Source: Otatea glauca (taxonomy: Eukaryota > Streptophyta > Magnoliopsida > Poales > Poaceae). From it: 64,000 bases of DNA. Where the stretch lies: contig CM070713.1 of the NCBI GenBank assembly GCA_036346275.1, positions 72,222,382 to 72,286,381 on the forward strand. Direction: 5' to 3'. The notes beneath the pieces are model-generated. The model saw nothing but the letters and a program-made list of their open reading frames with translations, was not told the origin of the DNA and searched no databases. The position numbers and the translations under genes are program-made. Positions 23,201 through 34,525 of this stretch are shown here, piece by piece; position 1 is the stretch's first letter; each line of letters begins with the position of its first letter.

Positions 23201-26200
23201 CAAGGATGAAATGAGAAGGAGGATGAATGAGCTTGGGTCGAGGGAATATGCTGATCGTGGTCATGGTCCATTATTGCCTCATCATCCAGGACATGAACTC
23301 CAATCAAAAGTTGTTCATCACCGGGCACCTCTGGACTCACTTAAGCCTATTGAGGGTTTGGGCATTTACCATACCCCAGATATTCGACATAATGCATCTC
23401 CCTATTTTTCTCAGTATGAACCTTCTGCACCTCCGCAGGAAGCTCCATCACAGCTCACAAAGCAATTGCCTGTTACAGCTGCTGCTGTTGCAACTGCTGC
23501 GGTTGTTGCGTCTTCGATGGTTGTCGCTGCTGCTAAATCTAACAGTGATGTTAACTTTGACGTGCCTGTTGCAGCTGCAGCCACCGTCACTGCAGCTGCA
23601 GTTGTTGCCACAACTACTGCTGTTAGCAAGCAATATGAACACCTGGAACCTGGTAACCAGCTGCTTGGTTTGCCAAGTCCCTATGAAGAAAACAAATCAA
23701 TTGAGAAAGGTGGAGACGACTTTTGGGATAAAGAGCACCTCAAAATTGATCATGGCCAAGATAACGCTCTGGATCAAGAAAAGGATTCAGTTGAAGTTCC
23801 TCAGGAAGATGAAAGAATCTCAGACAAATCAAGCGGGACAGAGAGTGCAAAATCGGATATTGCTCTGGATGATGTTGCAGAGTTTGAAATCCAATGGGAA
23901 GAAATTACAATTGGTGAACGGATCGGCCTTGGTACAGCTCTCTTTATTTACGCAGATGATTGTTTCTTAGTTATGCTACTATTTCAGTGACTATATCACA
24001 GTTGATCCTCTGGAATTATCTTAGTACCGTTTCTGAAATCATGTTACATGTTTTTTTAACACAAATTCCATCCAACCTTTTATGTTCCAGGATCGTTTGG
24101 AGAAGTTTATAGAGGAGAATGGCATGGAACAGTAAGTATTTCAGTTTAAATGTGCTCTTATATGTTTTTAAAGTTATTAACAAGTTCCATGTTTGTCATT
24201 GAATTTGCAATTGCTAAAAGGAGCAGAGGAAATATATGGAAGCAAATTCAACCTCCTTTGGTCTACTATGGACTGATGATGTGAAGAATTGCTAACTTAT
24301 AACATCATACCACTGTCAACAAATTACTGAAACTAGGATAGGTTTCTACTTTTCAACCTTGTTGACATTAGCAATGAGAAAAGTTGGTTAAAACAAGCTA
24401 TGAGGAACCGACATAGCCATTTGGTAGATTTTCTCCTCCATTCATGTTGTGAAACGGTTAGGTCTTGTACCAAAAAGGAAAGTTTTAGTTGTAGACTTTT
24501 GCAATCAGTTGTTTCCTGTTTTCACTGGAAACTGTAAGTGTGATGTGATTTCTTTAGTGACAGGCTTTAGCCTAAAAAAAGAAGCTTCAAGAACATGCTT
24601 AGCTTTAGTTGTTTTGGTTGATTTGAAGATTTCGTCCTTCTTTGCAGTCCATCTTCTGTGAATCTTCTAGCAATGTCTTTGCTTTCTTTTCCTTTAATGC
24701 CACCTTTTACAGGATAACAAATCTCTTCGTTTATAGGAAGTTGCAGTCAAGAAATTTTTGCAACAAGATTTTTCAAGCGATGCTCTGGAAGAATTTAGAA
24801 CTGAGGTATACTGCTTTCTGTAATTCAAATGACATAAACAGATTGAAGTACACAACTGTTGGCTTTGTTGTTTATGTTTATTTATGTGTTTGTGAGTACA
24901 CACTCATGTCCGTACTCGTGCGTATGCATGCTGCACTCATGTGAACTGTGTGCGCGCGTTTTGTAAGCCATACCATTGAGGTTTCCTTGAAGTAATCATA
25001 TTTTTCTTCCATACTTGTACTGTGGTACATTGTATTAAAAAGAGTATATAATGCATAGTTGGTAGATTTACTGGTTTGAATTTACACAATATTTTCCAGA
25101 TGATTTCTTTTAACAATTGATTCTTACTAATTGGAATGCAAATTCAAGCAGTCTATCCCTAAAGAGTTTGGAAACCAAGTCAGCAGCACTGACCATCATT
25201 TAAAACTTCTACTTTCCTTTATATGGATTAGTGGCCATTTAAGTTTCTTTTTGCGAAGTTCTCACTCCACCTAATAATTGTTTCATGTCTAGGTTCAAAT
25301 AATGAAGAGGTTGCGTCATCCTAATGTTGTTCTCTTCATGGGCGCTATCATTCGTGTGCCTAACCTTTCCATTGTCACTGAATTTCTTCCAAGGTAGGAT
25401 TTCTTGATTTAAGTTGTCTACTTTGCATTTGTGTTTACTTCATAGCACGTAGTAAATAGGATCACCACGCCAGCTTACCATATGATTCAGAATTTGATGT
25501 GTTAACAAGACAAGCTTTTTTCTGATACCTTAAATTTTTCACTAGTTTACTTAATAACTAATGCTCCATGGACTCATCGCTCATGAATGCTCTAGCAATT
25601 TTCTATACACACAGTAGGGGCCTTCCCTAATGTTTTCTGTTCAAATGGAAAATGTTCTCGCCTGTTGGAAGAAAGGTGTTAATGTGCGATTGGAATTTGT
25701 CATTGTGTCTGCGCCGGACATTGTGCTGACCTGCTCCATGTCCAGGCATGGCGCCAGCCCATGCAACAGACTCCAATTCGGTTTCCTTCTTTGTGTGGGA
25801 CTCTTGTTCCCTAGCCTATAAATCTAACAATGTAGTTGCACGGTTTAGATGCACCAAATTGCCCCGTGTTTGTAATTCTCCTCATAAAGTGATGCCTTTG
25901 TGCGTCCGTGGTTTTTCCCTCAAGGGTTTTCCATATTAAATATGTCTCTTGTTCCTTTGATTCTATTCTATTTTGCTGTGCATTTTATAACAAAAGAAGT
26001 TGTTTTTTATCTGATCCTAATAAGTGTCTGAATCCTCAAATATTACTGTGTTAGGAAGATTTTTGATCTTTTCGTCGGGTTATTTTGATCTCATCTTCCC
26101 GATCCAGTAAGGACTTTAATAGCCTAGATAGTTTTGTAAGTTAAGCTGAGTCAAGTGACAATTCTGGAATGCTTGCCAGCCCCCACCCCCCAAGAACTGG

Positions 26201-29200
26201 CAATAGGTTGGTGGCAAGTGATTCTATTGAGGATAGTGTTGTGGAGCAAAATGTGAGGGGACAAATAGGAAAAACATGATCTGGAGAATGATATAAATTG
26301 TGTCATTCAACATATGCATGACATGTATATAGCTACATACATGTTGTTCTAAGCTTAATACACACATGACCCACTCATAATTGCTCTTTCTTCCCTTTCA
26401 TGTATAAACTATGGCTGTATTTCTAATGCTTCCTTTAAAAAGTCTAAATTATTTACTAATTGTTACTTGTGCTGTTGGTATTGCAGAGGTAGTTTGTTCC
26501 GGTTGATTCATCGACCCAACAACCAGTTGGATGAAAGGAAGCGCTTAAGAATGGCACTTGATGTGGTACGACTAATGCATAATTTTAATATCTCCGTTTG
26601 CTGTTGTTGCTGATAAATCTGGATAAGTACAGCTAAAATATTGTTTATTGAACTTGCTTCGAATGGTCCCTAGGCTCGTGGCATGAATTATCTGCATAAC
26701 TGCACACCAGTTATAGTCCATCGGGATTTGAAATCCCCAAACCTACTGGTTGACAAGAATTGGGTTGTGAAGGTAACGCACAAGTTCCATTATAACAATG
26801 ACATTCTATGTATTGTTTTCATTGCAAGCTACATAACTTTTTGCAATTAGGTTTGCGATTTTGGTTTATCAAGAATGAAGAACAATACCTTCCTGTCATC
26901 AAGATCAACAGCTGGAACAGTAAGCTTGCATGATTTCAATAATTTTACTATTAACTTTTATGTGAACAGTGCTTCTTTACTCTTCTAAAAAGAAAATTGC
27001 ATAAATCTAAAGCATTTGCAGTTCATACAAGTTGCAAATTATTTTGCCAGTTGTCACCAAATGCTTTAAACTTGTGCAAATTTCTATCTGGGAGTATAGA
27101 AGCACTAAATTTGTTTGTACTGTACTGAGTTCTCCAGTTCTGTAAATTATCTTCTTCATTTGTTAAAAAAATAATAAACTTTGTAGTTCACATATGTGTG
27201 CATCTATCTTTGGAAACCTCAACCGGCAAGAGTCTGTGGTTTGTCTGTTGGCTCAGCTCTTATATATTTAGAGTTTACATACCAGTCAATAGATGATTCT
27301 AATATACAGTTAATGTTAATATCAATTGCATCAGGTATTAATAAACTTACCCCATCGTGCTCCTTGCATATGGAAAAGGGCTGAAATATTTGAAGGTATA
27401 ACTTTAACTATCATAGTATGGAAGGAAGATTGGTGATGAATGGCGGAGGTTCAAAGTTTATCTTGGACTTGCACTTCCCTACAATATCTTAAACCTCCAC
27501 TGCCTTCAGCTTCTCTCTACGATATGTGTTAATTATGGTGTCTCATATCTAGTCTTTTAGGATTTAGAAATGTGTGCTAGATGAATTACTTTCTTGCATA
27601 GTAGTATTCCTACTTGCTTTGTAGGAGGGCTAAGGCCTTTTTTGGGAAGCCCATTCCCGGTCGAGCTAAAATCCCAACCCATCCACAGGGATCCCGGTCG
27701 AGAATGGGCTTCTCAAACAAGACCTAGGGAGGCTATATAAACTCATAGGGTGGTCGTGGAGAACCAAAGCAATCAAGAGACCACAAACCAACTTATCCAA
27801 AGCAAGAGGTGCACGAGAGGATTAGAGGCTAGGTTATTCTTTAGCACTAGATTCTTGTATGGAGCAAGGATCCAAGGGTCTTGAAAGGTTTGAGAGTTTG
27901 TGAGAGAGCAACAATCCCTTGTACTCTTTTAAGGTTGTGTTTAAAGAATTTGCAATCGGTTTCACCAAATCTCTCTCTCGTCGTGGTTGCTTCAACATCG
28001 TTATTTTGGTTTTCTCTACAAGATTCACCATCTTCGTTCTTGAGACCGTGCATACTCGTGCCGTATCTTACAAAACTTTGATCCGATCCAAGGGCTACTG
28101 CGTGTAAGAAGAGGTATCAGAGTGTAACAATATGATATTTCAGTTTAAAGTCCAAACATAGCTAGCTATTTAGTATAGTGTAGTTTGTTGACGAGCTTAA
28201 GATGGCGAGCGGGCTTAAGTGTGTTAGAACTTTGTTGCTCTTGTATCAGGATATTTCTTGTACACTATCGGAAACACAAGTTGATTTCTACTGAATGTTA
28301 GGTTCGAAGTATATCTTGACTTACACTTCCCTGCAATAACTTAACCCTCAGCTGCCTTCAGCTTCTCTCTGTGATACGGTATTTCATTTTGAAGTCCAAA
28401 CATAGCTAGCTGTTTAGTATAGCGTAGTTTGTTGATGAGCTTAAGACGGCGAACGGGCTTAAGTGTGTTAGAACTTTGTTGCTCTTTTATGAGGATATTT
28501 CTTGTACACTATCGGAAACAGAAGTTGATTTCTACTGAACGTTTGTGTTGATGTGCAGGCGGAGTGGATGGCACCTGAAGTACTTCGTAATGAACCATCA
28601 GATGAGAAGTTAGTACACTGGTTAAAAGCTCAGTTCAGATGTATTCTTATCTCAAATAATTTTGTGCGTGCTGAAATGGTTGTGCATGTTGGCAGATGTG
28701 ATGTTTTTAGTTATGGGGTCATACTGTGGGAACTTTGTACATTACTACAGCCTTGGGAAGGTATGAACGCCATGCAAGTTGTTGGAGCAGTTGGGTTTCA
28801 GCATCGTCGCCTTGATATTCCAGATAACGTGGATCCCGCCATAGCAGAGATCATAACGAAATGCTGGCAGACGTTAGTATGCCCAACTTGCTTGGTTGCA
28901 ATTTTCAAAATACACAGTACCATTCTTCTAGACATATTATACCTTTGTAGTCCAATGAGATATTGAATATGACTAAACTATTCCTAATTATTATCTCTTA
29001 AGCACTATATCCAATACATGCATGTAGATTAAAGATATATATTTATTAGGGATATAGAGAGAATATCATACTAATTTTGTATTGAAATGTGAAATACGTC
29101 TTATATTTATGGATAATACCATTAAAAAAATATGTCTTATATTTTTTGGACGGAGTAATCAATATCTGCACTCTTGTTTTCTAAATGCACTCTCCCACTA

Positions 29201-29354
29201 AGTATCTCAGTGTATTATCGTTTACTTTATTTGCTGTAGGGACCCGAAGTTGAGACCATCATTTGCAGATATCATGGCTGCGTTAAAACCATTACTGAAG
29301 AACTTGCCCACGAATCAAGCACCAAGACAGAGAGTACAACAAACAAATGAGTAA
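20257..29354 (+). CDS. Raf-like MAPKKK with EDR1 domain (SIS8/EDR1-type), 13 exons
   Basis: Exons: 20257-20826, 21517-21954, 22303-22406, 22550-23931, 24091-24131, 24737-24805, 25293-25393, 26487-26565, 26674-26772, 26851-26919, 28559-28608, 28696-28872, 29240-29354. All introns are GT-AG and the joined frame is 1,097 codons. Domains: MKNFFRKLHIGEGSG at the N-terminus, a Ser/Pro- then Glu/Arg-rich region, the EDR1 domain (about residues 155-375), a long linker with two Ala/Val-rich tracts, and a C-terminal kinase. Kinase signs are the glycine loop GLGSFGEVYRGEWHGT, the lysine in EVAVKKF, HRDLKSPN, CDFGLS and MAPEV. The Raf/CTR1-like subgroup is cytosolic Ser/Thr kinase, acting in defence, ethylene, sugar or ABA signalling. 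The N-terminus resembles Arabidopsis SIS8 (At1g73660) from memory. One oddity is TAEW where relatives have TPEW, just before the APE motif. The start is the first in-frame ATG matching the family. Confidence 0.93.
27532..28134 (+). mobile_element. solo LTR with 5-bp target duplication inside kinase intron 10
   Basis: The LTR is 27537-28129 (593 bp), beginning TGTTAATTATGGTG and ending AGTGTAACA. It is flanked by ATATG on both sides (27532-27536, 28130-28134). The uninterrupted second tandem unit shows the empty-site context. It matches the solo LTR at 60164-60694, with shared GAGGCTAGG, TATTCTTTAGCACTAGATTC and CTCTCTCGTCGTGGTTGCTT. It carries GGCTATATAAACTC, a good TATA box in the same direction as the gene, so it could start transcripts in the intron. 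Confidence 0.9.
27634..27725. mobile_element. ~90-bp palindromic MITE nested in the solo LTR
   Basis: The segment is absent from the related LTR at 60164-60694. Its ends are inverted: AGGCCTTTTTTGGGAAGCCC and GGGCTTCTCAAACAAGACCT. TA or CTA occurs on both sides, so the exact duplication is ambiguous. It is short, with no coding capacity. Confidence 0.6.
28972..29156. mobile_element. 5'-truncated Stowaway-type MITE in kinase intron 12
   Basis: Matches the family at 36346-36606 (AAGCACTATATCCAATACATGC, ATATTTATTAGG, ACTAATTTTGTATTGAAAT) and ends TTTTTTGGACGGAG before TA. The opposite terminus is missing. It lies between exons 12 and 13 and leaves the splice sites intact. Confidence 0.68.
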
Positions 29355-30415
29355 AAAAAAAAAGAAAAAGAAAGAGAGATTACCAGCTGCCCAACGTCCA
29401 TAGCTATAGGATTGTTTTTGTAAAGTAACACCAAACGTGTGTTCAGATGAAAAAGCGTGATGTTGGTCTGTTTGCTTTCCGAGTATAGATGTAAGTTTTA
29501 ACAGTGGCATGCGCCATTAAGCCCGCTTGTCATTGATCATCTGTGAAGGCCAGCGCTGATAGACCCGTCCATGAAGATGAAGGAAAAGGGAACAAAACCA
29601 AGAAACTGTGCAGACGCAAAGGGCAATAATGTCTGGCACAATGGAACACTTGAATCACGATCTGACTTGCCGGCGGAACAAGGACCTTTCTTCATACCAT
29701 CTGTCCTTCCTTTCTTCTTGTGTTGTCCACCAAATGGTGGCTATTTATGTATAGTATGCCAACAAATGTAATGTACTGTCTGTCAAGGGGGTAAAAGAAA
29801 AGGATAAGCTTGTTCAATGTGTGTACAATTGTACATCCCTTCATGGCCGTCCTGCCAAGTTGCCCGTTGGCTCTTGTATAGGTTGCTCTGATACCATATT
29901 GAGTTGCATATACCAGTCAATTCACCTAAAAGCTTTAAACTGATAAGGAAAGATGAGCAATTCACTCATACTTCAACAGTTTGAACCTGTAAGAGAAATC
30001 CGGTGGTTCACCCAATGCCCGCTCAGCTGTTGGTACTCGCAAGAAGTGCGATGTGCCCACCCACGTCGGTCTCGGTGCTCGTCAGCCGTTCTGGGTGTCG
30101 TCGGACCGAAGAGAAACCCCGCTATTGCCGGCAAATGCAACGAGAAAAACCCTCGATCTCCTCGCCACGACCCGGCCTGGATGGCACGGCAGGACGCGCG
30201 GTGCTTCCGCGCCCGTTTCCATTTGACCGCTTCCCAGCCACGGGAACTCCCCGAGCCGCCCGCGCGACCCTCGCACGGCGCCGGCCGTGCGCGCCTATCT
30301 CTTCCCGGCCGTGCAGTGCCTGCCTTTCCCGCGCTGAGCCCATTCCATCTCTCGCGAGCCCCCGTTGAGATCACCAAACGCCAACGAGCGTACGTACGCG
30401 CCGAGCAGCGTCGGC
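29355..30415. other. intergenic: kinase 3' UTR region and promoter/leader of the next gene
   Basis: The first part follows the kinase stop (a run of A, then unique sequence). From about 30080 the DNA is strongly GC-rich and open in many frames on both strands, as expected for the promoter and leader of a GC-rich grass gene. The ORFs here (29953-30627, 29973-30377 and others) have no domains. A partial SMART copy lies at 29885-29978. Confidence 0.5.
29885..29978 (-). mobile_element. SMART-type LTR plus primer-binding site (partial copy)
   Basis: Read on the minus strand, an 82-bp LTR (29978 to 29897) starts TGTTGAAGTATGAGTG and ends AACTCAATA. It is followed directly by TGGTATCAGAGC (29896-29885), matching the initiator tRNA-Met 3' end. 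The second LTR seen at 34112 and 37735 is missing. This copy identifies the primer site of the family clearly. Confidence 0.78.
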
Positions 30416-31175
30416 ATGGCGAGCGTCTTCTGGGGAGGTGGCAGGGCCGACGAGGTGGCCGACTTCGACGAGTACGACCCCACCCCCTACGGCGGCGGCT
30501 ACGACCTCGCCCTCACCTTCGGCCGCGCCCTCCCACCCTCCGACGAAACCTGCTACCCCATCTCCACATCCTCCTCCGCCTCCTCATGCGACCGCCCCCA
30601 GTACGGCCGGAGGGCCGAAGCCGATGAGGGCTACAGCGCGGCTGAGCAGCACCGCAGGAGGCCGCAGGCCGAGGACAGCCACGGATCAACAGGTTACGGC
30701 GGCGGCGGTGGTTATGGGAGGAGGCCTCATGCTCAGGACGAGAGCCATGGGTCTTCCGTTGGGTATGGGTACGGGAGGAAGGCGCACGACGACGACGAAG
30801 GGGCGGAAGCGTATGGTTCTGCCGCGGGTGGGTACCGGAAGCCGAAGCCGGCATACGGGGACGAGCGGCCCAAGTACCAGGGCGGCGGCGGCGACGAGAG
30901 GCCCAGCTACGGCCGCAAGAAGCACGTGAGTCCATGCCTCATTAACTCGTTGGCCGGCCCGTGTGTTTATGCTTAGAAAATACTTGGCCTATAATGAGGA
31001 ATCTGGCCCAATGCAAATTACTTCTTGCTCTCTTTTTTTTAAGGACGATGACGACGACTCCGATGACGAGAGGAAGCCGCGTTACAAGAAGCATTACGAC
31101 GACGACGACTCTGACGACGAGAAGAAGCAGCGCTACGGGAAGAACAACCGTCGCCGCAACGATGACGATGATTGA
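30416..31175 (+). CDS. PLDRP1-like disordered Gly/Tyr/Asp-rich protein (At5g39570 type), 2 exons
   Basis: Exon 1 is 30416-30925 and exon 2 is 31044-31175, joined by a GT-AG intron, giving 213 residues. The N-terminus (MASVFWGGGRADEV) leads into ADFDEYDPTPYGGGYDLAL and then LPPSDETCYP, the conserved start of this plant family. The middle is low-complexity with YGRR and GYG-type repeats. The end alternates Asp-rich (DDDDSDDE) and basic (KPRYKKHY) blocks. No folded domain or signal peptide is seen. The Arabidopsis relative is reported as an RNA-binding, largely unstructured protein linked to phospholipase D alpha. Function here is inferred from that similarity, recalled rather than searched. ATG 30416 is chosen because the conserved DFDEYDPTPY block follows in frame. 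Confidence 0.82.
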
Positions 31176-31633
31176 ACAAGAAGCCATGCGTCTAGCTCGG
31201 CTTCTGCTGGTTGCGCTGAATAAACAAAATTGCGGCGGCTTACTTTGACGAATTACGAATTTATCATTGCATCCCATCTTTTTTTCCCCATAAACTTCTC
31301 TTATTTTGGCCGTTCCCTGGTCACTATGCATCCAGTTGTACGCTTGTGATCCTCTTTGGAATAAAATGCTCTCTAATTTGCTTCACCCATTCCTCAAAGG
31401 AACGAGACAGCTGAGGTTCCTGTTTTCCGGTATTGACCGGCGTATTGGCAACGCAGCTTGTGACTACGCAATGGTACAAAAATTTAAGCCCTCGCTCGTC
31501 TTTCGAGCTGGAAAGAGTAAGCTGCAATTTGACGATCGTGCCCTCTTCCCGGTAATAGATAGAGTAGATTACATCACGGATTACAGTACCATTTCGAGCT
31601 CAGAAATCGTCCACTGCTTGGCATCGATGTCGT
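31176..31633. other. 3' flank of the PLDRP1-like gene
   Basis: Includes AATAAA at about 31220 and AATAAAATGC near 31360, either of which could serve for polyadenylation. Nothing else was recognised. Confidence 0.45.
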
Positions 31634-31940
31634 TGAAAATCGGTAGGAAATGAACGGTTTTAAAGTCAAATTTTTTGAACTCAACGGTAAAAAGAATTTG
31701 AAAATCAACTGGTTTTACCGATTTTTGAGTGATTTTCAATCGGCAAACTAAGCGAAACAATTAAAAAACCGATTTTAACCTATTTTCGATCGATTTTTAC
31801 CGATTTTGTACCGGTTTACGTCACATAAAATTTCACTTTTTTTGAATTTTTTGAATTAGATCGGTTTATCAACTGATATAGTTTATCGAGTTAATGATTT
31901 TTGAGCGATTTTCGTCTATATTTGAAACCCTGGATGACAT
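31626..31940. mobile_element. end-eroded hAT-like element of the CAGGGTT family
   Basis: The right end is TTTGAAACCCTG (to 31932) followed by GATGACAT. The left end starts at about 31634 in TGAAAATCGG, lacking the first seven bases of the terminus. GATGTCGT precedes it (6 of 8 match to the right side). The interior is rich in GATTTT/ACCGATTTT motifs, as in its relatives. Confidence 0.55.
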
Positions 31941-32206
31941 ACCTCACCTGTGGTCCTGTGTCAAGTTATTGATGCCTTGATGCCTCTTGCTTCCCACTGG
32001 TACTTGCCTGGTATAGTGTTGTCACGGCTTTTGTCGTCGTCCCCGTTGCTTTTGACTGCAGACGATCACAAGGGTTGGCCGGCTGGCAAGAGTCGTTGCA
32101 CGCAGCAATTCGCAGGCACGCAGCTGTTCTTCTCCCCTTTGTCTTTTCATTTTGTATTCTTCAAGAACTAAGCACACAGTTGAGCACCGTGCAGTGCACC
32201 TCTGCA

Positions 32207-33812
32207 GGGCGCAGCAAGGTTTGAAAATTCGGTTTCGGAATAAATTTCGTCCCGGGTCGGATCGCGAAATTTCGGACGAAATTTGAATTTGAAAATTCAA
32301 ATCCTGTCCATTTCGGGAAAAAAAAATCGAAATTCGGCCAAAAAAACCCCCGAAATTTACGGCGAAATACCTGAAATTTCGGGGGTTTTTTGCACCGGCT
32401 TAAAAGTGGTCTAAACGTTAACGAAAAATTTTGAATTTTTTTTAAGGTTCTAGACACATTTATGATGTTCTCACAAAAATTTCAGCTGATTATCACATCT
32501 GAGGAATTTTTAAAAATTCGGAGAGTGGTACTGTCCTGATAAAACACTGACCGACAAGTTTGATCCGAATGAAAAATGGTACAAATCAAGTTATAAACTG
32601 TTGATTTTTTTCATGGTTATGATCTATAAATAATGTTCACACAAAAATTTTAGCTGATTATCACATGTGAGCAATTTGTAAAAATTCGGAGAGTGGTACT
32701 GTCTTGATAGAACACTGACTGACAAGTTTGATCCGAATGGAAAAATAGTACAAATCAAGTTAGAAATTGTTGAAATTTTTTGTGCATGGTTATGATGTAT
32801 CTATAATGCTCTCATAAAATTTTCAGATGATGATAAAACTGTATGAATTTTTAAAAATTTGAACAGTACTACTGCCATGTTAAAAGGCTTACCGGCAAAC
32901 TTGAACAAAATAAAAAATTATGTAAAACACGTTAAAAACTTTTGAAATTTTTTGTGGATGGTCCTGATGTAACATTAATGTTTTTTTAAAATTTTTAGAT
33001 TATTATATTTCTCAAATAATGTTTAAAAATTCAGACAGTGCTATATCCTAATAAAAGTCTGGTGATCAATACATAGATTTGCTTTAGCAATAAAAAAAAA
33101 GTTTAAAATTCTTCAAAATTTTACAGAATGGTGATAAGGAAGTTCTTAATATCTCATAAAAATTGTGATTCATGATCACATTCCAGTTAATTTATAAAAT
33201 TCTTACAAGGCACAGTACTATTTATGTTCTTTTCTTTTTGATTTTTGAAATATAATATAACAAACGAAGTTCAATGCTTACATAGATTTGATTGACCAAA
33301 CAAACAAAGTTTAATTTTTTAAAAAAATTTATATAATGTTACTGAGTCAATTATTAATCTCTCACAAAAATTTTAGATAATAATCACACTCAAGAAAATT
33401 TATAAAATTGTGACAATATAACTGTACCAATTATGTTCATTCTGTTTTTGATTTTTTAAAGATAATAAATTAAGTTAAATTATTTTGAAATTTTTTATGT
33501 ATAATTCTAAACTACTAAGGATAGTACCATAAAATTTTAAGCTTATTATCAATCTTTTACAATTTTATAAAAATCTGATCGTGTTTCTGCCAAAATTTTA
33601 AAATGTTTAAAAAATTCGTTTTTTCAACAAATTTTCATAGGAGATGACTTTCCTAAGGTTTATTGGACCAAATCTGGCCAAAAAACATGAAATTTCGCCG
33701 AAAAATCCAAAATTTCTAGTTACTGTAGCAATTTCAAAAAAAATCCCCGACCGGCACTTTAGATTTCAAGGTTTCGGCGAAATTTCGCCGAAATTTGGAA
33801 CCCTGGGCGCTG
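32207..33812. mobile_element. 1.6-kb hAT-like element, AAATTTCGG subtype
   Basis: The element is about 32215-33805. It begins CAAGGTTTGAAAATTCGG and ends GCCGAAATTTGGAACCCTG. The flanks GGGCGCAG and GGGCGCTG match 7 of 8 if the end is placed at 33804. Both ends carry many AAATTTCGG/CCGAAATTT motifs. The interior (32400-33640) is AT-rich with diverged repeats of a ~120-150-bp unit (ATGTTCTCACAAAAATTT, AAAAATTCGGAGAGTGGTACTG) and no transposase. Confidence 0.68.
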
Positions 33813-34111
33813 GCTGCAAGACTACAGGTCAGGGTTCTTGCGACCTTGACAAGAAGTTCTATGTTCTTCGTAAAGTTATAACCCGTATTTTCCTAACTTT
33901 TCCTTTTGTCTTGTCTGGAGACGACCGGTGTCGTTCATTTGGATCGTATTTGTAGATGCAATAGATCAGCCATCCTTGTATCCCCGAAATGAAGATCCGA
34001 TCCTGATTACCCCAGGTGACGATAGTGACAGCCACAAGTAGGGGTATGTAGTTATGTACTATATAGGAGCATGCAGTGCTTTCAGCTAGCTGGGATTAAG
34101 GATATGGATGG
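33813..34111. other. gene-free stretch
   Basis: Unique-looking DNA between two insertions, with no feature recognised. Confidence 0.4.
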
Positions 34112-34317
34112 TGTTGAAGTATAACTGAATTGTCAACTTTTTCTCATCAGATTAAGCTTTTGGTGAATTAGTTGATGCATGCAATTTAATGTAGTATCAG
34201 AACCATAAAAGAGTCTATATGTGATGTGGAGTGTTGAAATATAAGTGAATTGTTTATCTTTTCTCATCAGTTTAAGCTTTTGAGTGAACTGACTTGTGCA
34301 TACAATTCAATAGACGG
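34107..34317 (+). mobile_element. complete SMART-type LTR element, 201 bp
   Basis: The element is 34112-34312. Two LTRs of about 80 bp (34112-34191 and about 34236-34312) each begin TGTTGAA(G/A)TATAA and end near CAATT(T/C)AAT. They flank about 45 bp that starts TAGTATCAGAACC, a mutated primer site for initiator tRNA-Met. The flanks are GATGG and GACGG (4 of 5). It has no coding capacity. Size and organisation fit the SMART class known from grasses. Confidence 0.82.
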
Positions 34318-34525
34318 TAGCGCTAATGTGAAGGGTAGTTGGATCTTGTTCTTATGCCTACTACCATATATATGATCCTTTGACGAGCCACAAGGGCGGA
34401 TCACATTTAGTCAGTACCCATGCTTTCCAGAAGACCGAACCTTCTTAAATTCTTAACCGTCTCCGTCGTGCCCTTACATGATCCTGGGCTTCTCGAGGTC
34501 GCAGCCTCTCGGAATAGATGAAGTG
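34318..34525. other. gene-free stretch
   Basis: No feature recognised. Confidence 0.35.

Larger units (their letters stand above)
27448..28545 (+). repeat. ~250-bp tandem duplication in kinase intron 10
   Basis: Unit 1 (27448-28300) and unit 2 (28301-28545) begin GGTTC(A/G)AAGT and share CTGCCTTCAGCTTCTCTCT, GTCCAAACATAGCTAGCT, GTTAGAACTTTGTTGCTCTT and TGTACACTATCGGAAACA. Unit 1 is split by a solo LTR; without it the unit is about 255 bp. Unit 2 ends about 13 bp before the exon 11 acceptor, so the duplication includes the branch-point neighbourhood of this intron. Confidence 0.9.

Noticed and set aside
23227..23970. 247-codon Leu/Gln-rich frame inside kinase exon 4
   Set aside because: Alternative-frame shadow of the EDR1-kinase linker, including the Ala/Val tracts.
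29953..30627. 224-codon plus-strand frame and matching long minus-strand frames in GC-rich DNA
   Set aside because: Open in several registers on both strands because of GC content; overlaps the leader and first exon of the PLDRP1-like gene; no domain.
30513..30935. 140-codon minus-strand frame opposite the PLDRP1-like exon
   Set aside because: Antisense shadow of a Gly/Arg-rich coding exon; composition alone explains it.
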